A program made the translations under genes and the position numbers. The notes under the pieces are model-generated. The model was not told the origin of the DNA. It was given only the letters and a program-made list of their open reading frames with translations, and ran no database searches. From Marsupella aquatica (lineage: Eukaryota > Marchantiophyta), in the NCBI GenBank assembly GCA_973895155.1, contig OZ316893.1, forward strand, positions 20,460,001 to 20,524,000: a stretch of 64,000 nt of DNA, in the 5' to 3' direction. Positions 54,301-64,000 of the stretch are shown piece by piece (position 1 is the stretch's first letter; each line of letters opens with the position of its first letter).

Positions 54301-55142
54301 ATTCTCGATGTTTCCGACCTTGAGTACTTACTTGTAGATGATTAGGTTACTTCTGGTTACTGTTGTTTTGGAAGAGGTCTGCCTTAGCACTTTGTCCAGA
54401 CGTACCCATCACCTTACAGCGTCAGTATGAATAGAGTCTTGTCTCAGCCTATAATACAACGCGCCAATTATAAGATCTCTTGGGTCAATTCGATATATCA
54501 ATTCAGTCACATTGTCAGGTCAGCCAAGTCGTCAATCAAAAATATGTCTATGTTTCCAGTATGGTACCGACGTCTGTACTGTATATGGTACCTATATTAT
54601 ACATCAGCAAACTTGGCAAAATTGTCGCTTAAATCTTATAACCAAAGTAACCCAAGTTCTCATATATCACAATCCATGGTTGACAAGATGCTTGAATGGA
54701 CATTTGAAACTCACATATATCATTTAAAGAAAATTCTTTTAACATGCAGATTACACCTTCTCCTTGTGTTAATGCTCAAGCGTTTTGGGTGTCATATAAA
54801 GCTTGATCCCGAGGAAATGCTACTCATCAGTAAGAGCATCTCTACCACTTAGGGTTGAATGACAGCTAAACCCAAAATTTAGCCCATCATATTAGAAAAG
54901 GTTTAGAAATTAGAGGCTGAGAAACTAGAAAAGCCCTCATCTTGGATTCAGTTCCACACCTTTTCTCCTTTATTTGACCTCTATCCTCTCCAATGTGATG
55001 TGTTGTCATGCCTAGATTCAAAATCTCCAACACATCCAAAAAAATCTCTGATGTAAATGAGAATACAGGCCAGGATAGAGATACCCTCTCCTGGCTGTGA
55101 ATTCTATCAAATAACCTTTAACTGCTAATTTCCTAAAAATTT
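54301..55142. other. Intergenic, no gene recognised
   Basis: A 141-codon open frame (54427-54852) has no codon-use or motif support. Confidence 0.45.
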
Positions 55143-55244
55143 CTAAAAAATTACATGCCATGCTGTATCTTTTGAAGTCCTCTGGAGACACTCTAAGGGG
55201 CAACCAGGACTTCAAAAGATACAGCATGTCATGTGATTTTTAAG
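55143..55244. ncRNA. Candidate small-RNA hairpin
   Basis: Arms 55153-55181 and 55206-55234 pair over 29 bp with one mismatch (CATGCTGTATCTTTTGAAGT against its complement), with a 24-nt loop. Pairing extends about 15 bp outward (CTAAAAAATTACATG / CATGTGATTTTTAAG) with two mismatches. Stem length and loop fit a plant miRNA or siRNA-producing foldback; a tiny MITE is the alternative. No expression evidence exists here. Confidence 0.5.
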
Positions 55245-55248
55245 AAAA

Positions 55249-56745
55249 AAAATTCTGGCCAGTGTGGCCAAGGCCACCACGTGTGAAGGAGGAGATCCTG
55301 AGAATATTGTGAGCTACTTATAAATGTTCGTAAACATTTAAAGAGAGTATGTAGTTTGCATACTTGTCATTTAGAGCAGCCCTCTTTGCGCTGAAAAAAA
55401 CTGCAAAATAGTAGGGGAAATTGGGGAGAATGGGACACCTTGCAAAGAGAGGAAACATTTCCAAAAATCTGGTTGAGTAGCGTCTTCTTGACTTTGATCA
55501 ATTCTCATGTTTTCTGCTGTTTCCTTTGCTCATCCTTGCTCGATTGTGTTAAGCATGCGGTGAGACTTAGAAGTTTGTTTGTATTGTTAGATTAGAATAT
55601 CCTTGAAGAAAAAATTACTCTTAATACACCATGTTGTGGTATTTGTGTGTTACATTAAGAAGTCTTTCAGCAAAAAACCATTCCTCCAAGGTTGACATAG
55701 ACCGGAACTTTAGCTGGAGGAAGAGTAAGGAGTTTCAATGACCATGTCAACTACCCAAACGTGCATCTTTATGCGAGATATTTCCTCAATTTGCAGCGTG
55801 AGTGAGGATTAAGACAAGCACTTAATTTGATGGATTTCAGACGGTCAACTTGTAAAGCTACCATGGGGGCTAAAACTTTAACGAAATTCGTAAGGTCTTT
55901 GGGAGAAGACAAGCACTAAAGGTTTGAAGTTAAATTAGTGTTAATAGCTGGTCCGTGTCTAAAATAATGGCATCATATTCAATTCATAAAACAAGCACGT
56001 CATTCCCGGGTATCCAAAATATGTTGTGTATGTAACTTTAGAACAAAATCCAAACGATGTTTAGCATTTTAGCTAAACATGGATAGTTGTGCCAATGGAG
56101 TTACATAGTGCAAGAAATATTCTGCCATTGTGGGTTGAGTGAGCCCTCTTCCAAACTCCTTAATCTCCCTCAATCACACCGTTTCCAGTATATGTCAAAA
56201 TTTGAAGTTTCTATCGGGTGCCTAAATCAATCATGTTTGGCATACATACTCCAAAAAAGGGATATCATTCTCTTTGACATTTTAGCACAGGACTTAGTCT
56301 CTCAAGAAAACCTAAACAAAGAAGCAATCTCCAATTGACCAACTGTTGACTTATCCTTTGCTTTGGGTTGGTTCGCTTCGATAACAATGAATTTCTGTTC
56401 AGCCCCGTGGGTGTTCAGCAGAATCATAAAAGTAACAACAAATATCCGTGTGCACTCTTTCTCATGCCAAGGACAAGTCCACTAGTTTTGGTCACCACTA
56501 TGCTTTGTCTATCAATGGCATTGTGTTCAACGAATGTAGGGAAGTACTGAGACCGTAAGCCACTGATACCTTTGAAATATCCATATGGAATGTAGATTGC
56601 CTCAATTGAACAATCCACTATTCTTGGTCAATCCAGAGCACCTCTGCAAATGTCAACCATATTTCTTGTCTTCTAGATGTCCCCAATTTAATGATAACTA
56701 CCGTGCATAACAGGTTATTTAGAAACAGCTTTTAATCACTTTACC
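55249..56745. other. Intergenic, no gene recognised
   Basis: Only short unsupported open frames on both strands. Confidence 0.5.
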
Positions 56746-56923
56746 ACTAAAGATGTTCTCATTCACAATATTATCATTATTTTTCCTGTATTTATAAAAA
56801 TGTCACGGTTTGGCTCAGATGACAAGTTTACCAAGGTAGCCAGGGGAATTATATACGAAAACCGTGGCACTTTTGTAAATACAAAAAAATAGTGACAATA
56901 TTTTAAATTCAAACATCTTTAGT
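56746..56923. mobile_element. Fold-back MITE, same family as 7988-8156
   Basis: ACTAAAGATGTTCTCATT at the left pairs with AACATCTTTAGT at the right. Inside, TCATTATTTTTCCTGTATTT and TGTCACGGTTT pair with AAATACAAAAAAATAGTGA and AACCGTGGCA. Arms are about 65 bp. Confidence 0.75.
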
Positions 56924-57715
56924 TGCAATGTAATTAAAAATTATATTTAGAAATTCATGAATACCTTAAAATCATCAATGTACCCTAAAAATATTGTCAC
57001 TTGTTATATTCCTGTAGAGAAAAAGTTTAGAGGCTCTTATTTAGCCATTAGTTTGGCCCCAACTGCACTCATACTATATCATAGTGGTAAATATGACATC
57101 GGCCATATAAGTGTAGTTTCCTGGCCAAACAAAACCCGCTCCTCAAAATCTCTCTTGAGTTGAGTGTAGTATCCCACAGGCTCATATGTGGAGTATCCCT
57201 TTATCAATCAAAAGGTAGATTGGGGTAAACTTATTGTGGCTGGAAGTAATAAATAGGAACACCTGAACTGGTATGCATAAAAAACCATAACAGGGGTAAA
57301 TTGACTTTAGTACCAATATCCTTCCCAAATACCAACAAAATCTCCAACAGTTACAAGGCTTATGTAGCTAATGATCCAACTAGCAAGTTCGGGACCAAGT
57401 TCCAAAGTCTTGGCATCTGTACAGCACAAATTCTCCTAGAACATATGCGAACGTCTTAAGGAATAAATTTTCTATTACAAACAAAATTGATTATCGTATT
57501 TTCTATTTCAACAAATTTGATTATGTTGTCCATAGTGGTCTTAATTGGAATTTGGTTTGTCAATTCCATGAAGGAAAACTGGAAGAAAAAATTAATGTTC
57601 AAAGTATGTTATTCTCTATATTGTGGTTACCGTCACACTTGCCCTGGGATTTTACAAATGTCAAAGTCTGGGAATATTGAAAGGGTATCCGGTGACTATG
57701 CTGTTAGCTAGTGTA
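56924..57715. other. Intergenic, no gene recognised
   Basis: AT-rich sequence with short open frames only. Confidence 0.5.
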
Positions 57716-57963
57716 TGTTGAGCATAGACGACAATCGCAACAACAAGCCCATGAACCATCCAACACACAAGTATCGACACACAGAGATATGTGATTCACC
57801 TCCACATGAGACTACGTCCACAAGAACACACAAGAGCTTTACTGCACTCTAGGCCAACCGTCCATACCAAGCATCCATAACATAAACTCTCCCTATCTCT
57901 CAAAGCAAACACCGCTTGGGATAGTGTATGCACATGACTAACCCTAAACCCTAAACCCTAAAC
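57716..57963 (-). repeat. Partial copia LTR ending in telomere-like repeats
   Basis: TGTTGAGCATAGACGACAAT starts a stretch homologous to the LTR family through TCTCCCTATCTCTCAAAG and ATAGTGTATGCACATGACTA. The match then ends in (CCCTAAA)3 instead of the tandem ACCTAACC units. No target duplication is seen. Confidence 0.75.
57942..57962. repeat. (CCCTAAA)3, plant telomere-type repeat
   Basis: Exactly three 7-bp units at the truncated end of the LTR fragment. Too short to be a telomere; it is an interstitial tract. Confidence 0.85.
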
Positions 57964-58229
57964 AATTGTTCATGTTTGATGTCAGGAAAAATAGTTAGAC
58001 CCGGTACGTGTACAAAGATCAAAATATTGGAGAATAAAATTTAAAATGACAAGCAATGGGGTGAAACAATATGACCAATTGGATGTCTTGTCAGTGTTAT
58101 ATTAGTGTACTACAACAATTTGAATGTCAGAATTCTTTTAATTTTTTTCAGGTTTATGAAAAAGCTAACTGATATGAATGCAGATACTTAGAACCCCTTA
58201 GGCTCTATACTATAAAACAAAACCATCAA

Positions 58230-58615
58230 TCTTCTTAATAATTCATGATCTCTTTAGTACTTGTCCAAATTACCAAAATGTTAGGTTTACTGGAAAGCTA
58301 GAGAAAATCATAAACTAGTGATCCTTTTAATACTTGGCAAATCTCTCAATGTGGTATTCATGAAAAGAGGGGAAATATTGCCCCAAATTTTGAATAGTCT
58401 TGATCTCCTTTGCACTTGACAAATATATGCCCAATGTGAGGCTCATTAGAAAGCTAGAGAATTTGATAAAATCATGATCTCAGTACTTGATGATATCTAT
58501 CACTATCATGCTCATTGGAAAACTAGAGTTGATTGGAAACTCATGATCTCTTTAGTACTTGACTAAATCTGCCAATGTTAGGCTTATTGGAAAATTAGAG
58601 AAATGATCTGAGGGA
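58230..58615. repeat. Degenerate ~70-bp minisatellite, about five units
   Basis: TCATGATCTCTTTAGTACTTG, CAATGTTAGG and TTGGAAAGCTAGAGAA words recur at about 58245, 58310, 58400, 58475 and 58545 with many substitutions. Confidence 0.65.
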
Positions 58616-58914
58616 CACCCATCAGATCTGACAATTCCAACTATAGCTCAATGCCAAATTATCTTTACTTCCACCGAACCCTGAACCCCAACTACAACCC
58701 CTACTGCTAGCCCCGCTAGTAACAACTTGGCAGCTGCCATGGGAACCCGTGTTTCCATTGTGTACTAATTATTGCACATTTGCTACTGAAGTGGAGTGGG
58801 AATGATACAAAGAGATGTTTCAGAAGTCTTTGTGACTTATTCGCCAATATAAATGGTCCAGGTTTGACTGTACAGGGATCTAACGGTGACAGCGTACATT
58901 ACAAGTAAAATATG

Positions 58915-59010
58915 TAGTGTTTTTCTAAGTGGAACACTGCTGGACACCACTTACCGAGTAAATTATGCAGTTTTTTCTAAGCGGAACACTGCTGGGAACC
59001 ACTTGCCTCC
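58915..59010. repeat. Tandem duplication around CTAAGTGGAACACTGCTGG
   Basis: TTTTCTAAGTGGAACACTGC at 58920 and TTTTCTAAGCGGAACACTGC near 58974, each followed by ACCACTT. Confidence 0.8.
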
Positions 59011-59770
59011 TTGAAGACAAACTGAAACTCATGACTGGAAGTGTGTCATCAGAATGAATAGAGCTGACCATAAAGATCCAAGGATCAAATGCCTTTCGCG
59101 AGGCAGTTGGAAAGGTGTCCTTTATCACCAAATCATTGTTAAAGATGCTCTAGGGTGGGGGATTCACTTCTTCACTTCCATGCTAGGGGACCATGGTGTG
59201 AGATGAAGAATGGGGTCTGTTTTTGAGATTCATTGCGAATAAGGGTCTAGTTTATACGGAAATAATGGTTCAAATTCCAAAAGTGTCACTAGCTATTAGT
59301 CTGAATGGTTCACAGAACCTTATTTTTTATTAGATAAAGGTATCACCTTCATGTGGATGCCTACAGATGGTGCCTCCCATAACTTACCAATAGGTCTGAG
59401 GTTCCTCTCTGTTGCAGACGGTTATTTTCATTGTCTCTCAGTATTTCTATAGGTCCCACATCTACATGTCTTTCGACAAATGAGAATTCTGCTTAGGATG
59501 AAGGGGTCTGGCTACCGCCACGTTAGTCAAGGAACAAACATGCTCCTAAAAGGGTCTAAGATTTGTGACCCCGCGTGCTCGAAGTGGACCTAAAGTTCCA
59601 CCATGAAGTACGTTCCTTTATACAGTGTGAGTGACCAAGCCAATTGCATATACAGAACCTTTGTCTCAGGTTTTCTGGCTCTTTGGTCTTCTGGGGTTTC
59701 TCTTGTTTTTGCACCCGTATTGGGTCTTCTGTATATTAGGCTCCTGTCTCCCAGAGTATGACCCTTTTTT

Positions 59771-60200
59771 GGGGGGCAGTGTCATGATATGTAAATGTTT
59801 TTTTTTCTCTCCTTCATGGGGATAACATAAATAGTTAATGTGTGTGTCATGGCGTGGATAACCACACAAGCATGTCAAGAGTCCTTGGAAGGGCGAGTGA
59901 GATTGGATAACCCCAATGAAGTTGTAAAGCTGTAACAGACATAGATGTGCATTAGTAAGCACATAAAGGAAATGAGACCAGGAAAGTTTGAATCCAATTG
60001 GATGTTCCCTGTCATGGGGTCTCATGATGCTGATAAAATGCTTTGTGTCCTCAGTGAGGTAATGAACCGGAGGCAGTGAATGAAGAATTTGGACAATTCT
60101 TGGAAGTTGACAAGGCTTTCTACCATGGGAGAGAGCTTGGTCACAAAAGTAGGGTGAAGCTAACTTCATGAATCCGTGACCCATGTTAATAGGGAGTGTT
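59771..60200 (+). repeat. Possible Ty3/gypsy LTR start after a polypurine tract
   Basis: GGGGGGCAG is followed by TGTCATGATATGTAAATG, the form seen at many gypsy polypurine tract/LTR junctions. No second LTR and no clear pol lies to the left, so the right limit is arbitrary. Confidence 0.35.
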
Positions 60201-61148
60201 AATTCTCTAGCCCCATGCAGGAGCAAAGTGAGAGACCCAACCCAATGTCAAGGGTTCGAAAAAGTGTTGTGGTTACGGGAGAGTACATGGATGACCATTG
60301 GATGGTGAACCCTTGGGAGTGGTTCAACTTAACTAAACTACATGTTTTGAGTGTTTCCAATTAGCTAAAATAACTTTACTTAACAAACCAACAGTGGAGA
60401 AGCATGGCGAAGTAAACAGAGTGGCAAACTAATGTACTAATAAACTAAAAACAATGGTAAAACCCAGGGTCCTCACTTCTTTTCTTTCTACCCATTGTGT
60501 GAGAAGAAGTTAGGGTTTTTTAAAACAATTGGGCCAAAATTAGGGGTGTTTTAATCCAATTTTGAGAATTATAAAGAGGGTTATAATTCCAAATTTAAGA
60601 ATATTTCATAAAGATAGGGGTTAAAAAATAGTAAAAAATGTATTTTATATTCTTAAGTTTTAGGGTGTTTATTACTTGAAAATTTTCTGCATGATATGAG
60701 CTCTCACTTGGAATGAGTACTCCAAGTGATGAAATAAACATCTTTAAAAAAGGGGCAATGAAGTAAATCTTACTTTTCAAGAAAGTTAAGCCCGGATGGA
60801 TCGAGAGGTTTGTTTTGCCCATCTCCATGGACTATGATACGCACTATATCACTTAACATCCAAAATTCACACCTTTTGGCTATAGTTGGGAAAAACTCTA
60901 CACTTTTGAGAAGGACGCCCAAGTTTTTGCCATGTGTCCCGGCCAACTGTAAAATGCTGGTTTAAAGCAGATTTTTGCATTTATTTGGACAACTTTTGGA
61001 TTTCTGTTTAACTCAAACAATGATATTCAATTCTCTGATGTCCAATCTAGCACTTGACAAAAATTCAAAAAAAAAGTTTGAGATTATTTCTCCATTGCCA
61101 ATGAGTGCAAAAATGGTCAAATACTATAAATTAACTGTCAACAAGCTC

Positions 61149-61360
61149 TTCACTTTTGTGAAATACGCCTGAGTACTTTGGGAGGAGCACCGACTTACCA
61201 CTTTGGGGAGGATGCTTCACTTTTGTCAAGAACACCCTGAATACTGTGGGTTAGCCATGAGCCGCGAAACACCGACTTACCACTTTGGGGAGGATGCTTC
61301 ACTTCTGTTAAGAACACCCTGAGTACTGTAGTTTTTCCATGAGCCGCAACTTACCACCCT
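61149..61360. repeat. ~82-bp tandem repeat, two to three units
   Basis: CACCGACTTACCACTTTGGG, AGGATGCTTCACTT and AAGAACACCCTGA recur at 61188 and 61270; a partial unit precedes them. Confidence 0.8.
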
Positions 61361-61559
61361 ACTACTAAAGGAAACCAACTGCAAAACGGTCAGGAGATAG
61401 TGTGAATTTAGGGTCAGTCAAAATTGTAAAGAAATATCAGAACATTTTTTATATTTTGAGTCAATAGATCCAAGCATTAGAAATCCATGTGGGCTTCAAA
61501 GGAAACCCCTTGGTCCATCCCATTTAATTAACATTCCAATTTTCACATGTGACTAAATT

Positions 61560-61900
61560 AAAAACAAGGGCAAAATAATAAATTATTAATAAAAAAGTGA
61601 CTAAACTAAAAACATGGGCACAATGTGAAAAAAGTGGCAAAGTAACTATTACAAAAGAATGGCCAAATCGTATTTTAAAAAAAACGTGGCAAAAGAAATA
61701 TTTTTGAAAAAAGTGACAAAGTAACTATTACAAAAGCAAAAATAAATATTTTACAAAAAAGTGGTTATTTTTGTTAAATGGCAAGACAAATATATGTTTT
61801 TAATGGAAAAAGTGACTATTACAAATGAAAAATAAATATTTTTGAAAAAGTGATAAAAATATTCTCTGAGAAAGTGACAAAATAAAATTGGTAAAAAAAT
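61560..61900. repeat. AT-rich degenerate tandem repeat (AAAGTGGCAAAGTAACTATT type)
   Basis: Words GTGACAAAGTAACTATTACA and AAAAATAAATATTTT recur four or five times in varied order. No coding potential. Confidence 0.65.
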
Positions 61901-62209
61901 TAAAAAAAAGTGCCGATGAGATGAATCTCGTGTGCCATAAGATGTCCGTACCGCCATTATCCTGCTTCAATGGAGATGCCGTGGCTGTTGAGGGACAGCT
62001 CTGCGTTACCGTGTCCAGTATACAGCACTGTAGTTGCTTCACTGTCTGTGTAGCCTGATTGGCAGATTGGGACTGCAGTCCCTTGCACTTTAAAGCCAAT
62101 CATGGTCTGCTCCGATTTCCGAAGGACAGGGCCCCCTCCAGATGGCACTATCGAAGCTTCGTTATCACCATGGCAAATTCCCCTTCTGATTGTGCTTTTG
62201 AAAAGAATG

Positions 62210-62359
62210 AACGTCCGCCGACGCTGGGACGGGAAACGCTCATCACAGAAATGGTGATGCTCAACAAATTCACATGGTCTGCGAAAAGACGAACGTCCGT
62301 CGACGCAGCGACGGGAAACTTATCACAGGATGGTGATGCACAACAAACTCAATTTCTGA
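62210..62359. repeat. ~82-bp tandem pair
   Basis: AACGTCCGCCGACGC, GACGGGAAAC, ATCACAG and TGGTGATGC recur at 62210 and 62292. A 120-codon open frame (62059-62421) runs through both but has no family match I know. Confidence 0.75.
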
Positions 62360-62478
62360 CTGTGAGAAACGCAACACACTGGTCTTCTGAAAGAACTTCG
62401 TTGCCCGGGAGTGGCAGGTAACGATCCGAGGGGACTGTTCAATCTACTGAGTCTGTGTCCATGCGTAATTCTGGTACC

Positions 62479-62650
62479 AGCGCGTGGTTAGGAGCGTTTC
62501 ATGCACACGAAATTGTTGTGGATATGGCCGCGGGACGACAATTTGGCCAGCTGCTTAATTCCGTTGTGTACCTCTTTCACGAGCGCGTGTTTAGGTTCAT
62601 TCCTGGCACACGAAATTGTTGCGCTTTTGGCCGCGGGAAGATGATGGCGC
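62479..62650. repeat. ~103-bp tandem pair
   Basis: AGCGCGTGGTTAGG, CACACGAAATTGTTG and GGCCGCGGGA recur at 62479 and 62582. Confidence 0.75.
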
Positions 62651-64000
62651 CAACTGCTGGAACCGATTTCGTGCTTCGGTAGGTGGACTGATGTTATCTT
62701 GCTTATCACGGTGCAGCACGATAGAATGGGCAAAAACGAGGGCTTAGTCCTTGGCGGAGGCTCTGGTGCACTCAGGGCATCCTGTCCAAGTACTAGAGCT
62801 CAATGCTAATCAGCCAGGGCGAGGCTTCTCCAACGCGGTGCACAAAGTTTGCTAGCTGTCCGAAAGTACTCACTCAGGTTATTGAAAGTTTGAGGGATGG
62901 TGTGCTTGTCTAAAAATGAGATCACACGGGAGGAAGATGAGACATCGGTCCACGTTTTTCAAGAAAGCAGTGTAATTAACTAAACAATGAAAATGAGTAG
63001 CAAGTATCACGCATACCCTTTTTAGAATTGCGCTTTCAACATCTCTTACTCCTGTGTCCACAAACCAAGTCGGGCTTGAAAGCACATGGATCACGCAGCC
63101 GTGTCCGAAGTTTAGTATTTAGGTTGTCTCCGATTTGACATTGAATTAGTAAGTTACTCCGCACCCCGGTCCGTACCAAACAACGCAACTTCTCGGTCGT
63201 ATAATTGAAACATACAAAGTGAGGAGGTGGAAGCCTTGGTCACTTGGTGGTCTCGTCTCACTCCCATTGTCGGCTTGTTCCTCTGCCCCTCTCGGATTGG
63301 CACTCTACTTGGGATTGTGTACCTTTTTCTGGTACAGATAATTCTGCTGGACATCCATCGCATACTCCAATTGCATGACTCTGTTTGGGGTTCGAGTCGT
63401 CCGTTTAAGACAAAGCATTGGCGGCGCTAAGGTCTACAAAGGATACCGCATGGTCAGACAGCTACGGTCATCAGTTAAGGTCTAGCCGAGGTCGGAGGAG
63501 ATGGAATGCCTAGAGTGTTTGGTCTCTGCTGACTCCTTAGTGTAATTTTCCTCAGAACACGTGTCTTGGATGATCTGTTCGTCCGAAACGGTCATGCAGC
63601 TGCATGTTGGCGGCCAGACTGTGCAAGACTTTACAGGACGGGAACATTTTATTTCGCGTTTCTTATCGACCAACACGAGATGCTGAAAGAGGAGCTAACA
63701 GCCTTCTAACGAAGTCCTCGTCGGTTTGACTTAGTTACAAACGTTCACATGTAGAATTGTAGATTGCAGAGCAGATTGGGAGAGCTGTATTCTAGCGTAG
63801 CTGGACTGCTGGACGATTTGGTGAAGGTAACGGAAGTTCGAGCTCGGCTTGTTACCAAGGTGCGAATGTGCGTCGTGTTACGTAGATTGAAGCTTAGTCA
63901 TGAAGGTTGGGAGAGCTAGGGTTTGTGAGAGTAGCTCAACCAGTAGGTAGAAGATTTGGCAAAGACAGTTACTGAGAGCATATCCACCGCACTCGCTATT
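62651..64000. other. Right end of window, no gene recognised
   Basis: Composition returns to about 45-50 percent GC near 63-64 kb, which could be the edge of a gene outside the window. No exon could be supported. Confidence 0.4.

Noticed and set aside
59666-60226. 186-codon minus-strand frame
   Set aside because: It overlaps the possible gypsy LTR junction. No domain pattern was found, and it could be a chance frame.

Overview
The window is nuclear DNA of a land plant. It has intron-split genes with GT-AG junctions, a GRAS-family SCL3-like regulator, an RLF-type cytochrome b5 protein, Ty1/copia and Ty3/gypsy retrotransposon remains, MITEs and a short (CCCTAAA)n telomeric-type tract. Moderate introns, long low-complexity extensions on conserved proteins, and a non-LTR element with zinc-finger and restriction-like-endonuclease-type features suggest a non-seed plant, perhaps a bryophyte. 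That placement is inference.

Layout. 1-8.4 kb is repeat-dominated. A frameshifted gypsy pol fragment is followed by a complete Ty1/copia element (1195-7205, minus strand). Its two LTRs read as identical and it has a 5-bp target duplication. It sits inside an older LTR of the same family in the opposite orientation. 8.5-12.4 kb is a decayed non-LTR retrotransposon. 12.56-15.54 kb is a seven-exon gene for a DUF3429/TMEM69-like membrane protein. 17.26-19.86 kb (minus) is a four-exon RLF-like cytochrome b5 gene. 20.8-25.7 kb holds the most unusual locus: a Crypton-like tyrosine recombinase gene, damaged, bracketed by a ~30-bp inverted repeat and lying inside a direct-repeat array that also carries a 5'-truncated copy of the non-LTR element. 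28.68-30.94 kb (minus) is a five-exon EF-hand protein with an acidic/basic N-terminal region. 33.28-34.92 kb is a four-exon universal stress protein. 37.65-40.41 kb is a five-exon RNase P/MRP subunit RPP30. 42.31-44.54 kb (minus) is an SCL3-like GRAS gene in one exon. From 45 kb to the end I found no convincing host gene. That part is a graveyard of solo LTRs, MITEs, a MULE-like element, fold-back elements, a miRNA-like hairpin and tandem repeats.

The host genes do unrelated jobs: mitochondrial membrane protein, heme protein, calcium binding, stress protein, tRNA processing, transcription regulation. No operon-like or clustered pathway is apparent. For RLF, TMEM69-like, EF-hand, USP and RPP30 I assembled exons by hand. 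Every junction keeps the frame and total CDS lengths divide by three (864, 999, 984, 615 and 1329 nt).
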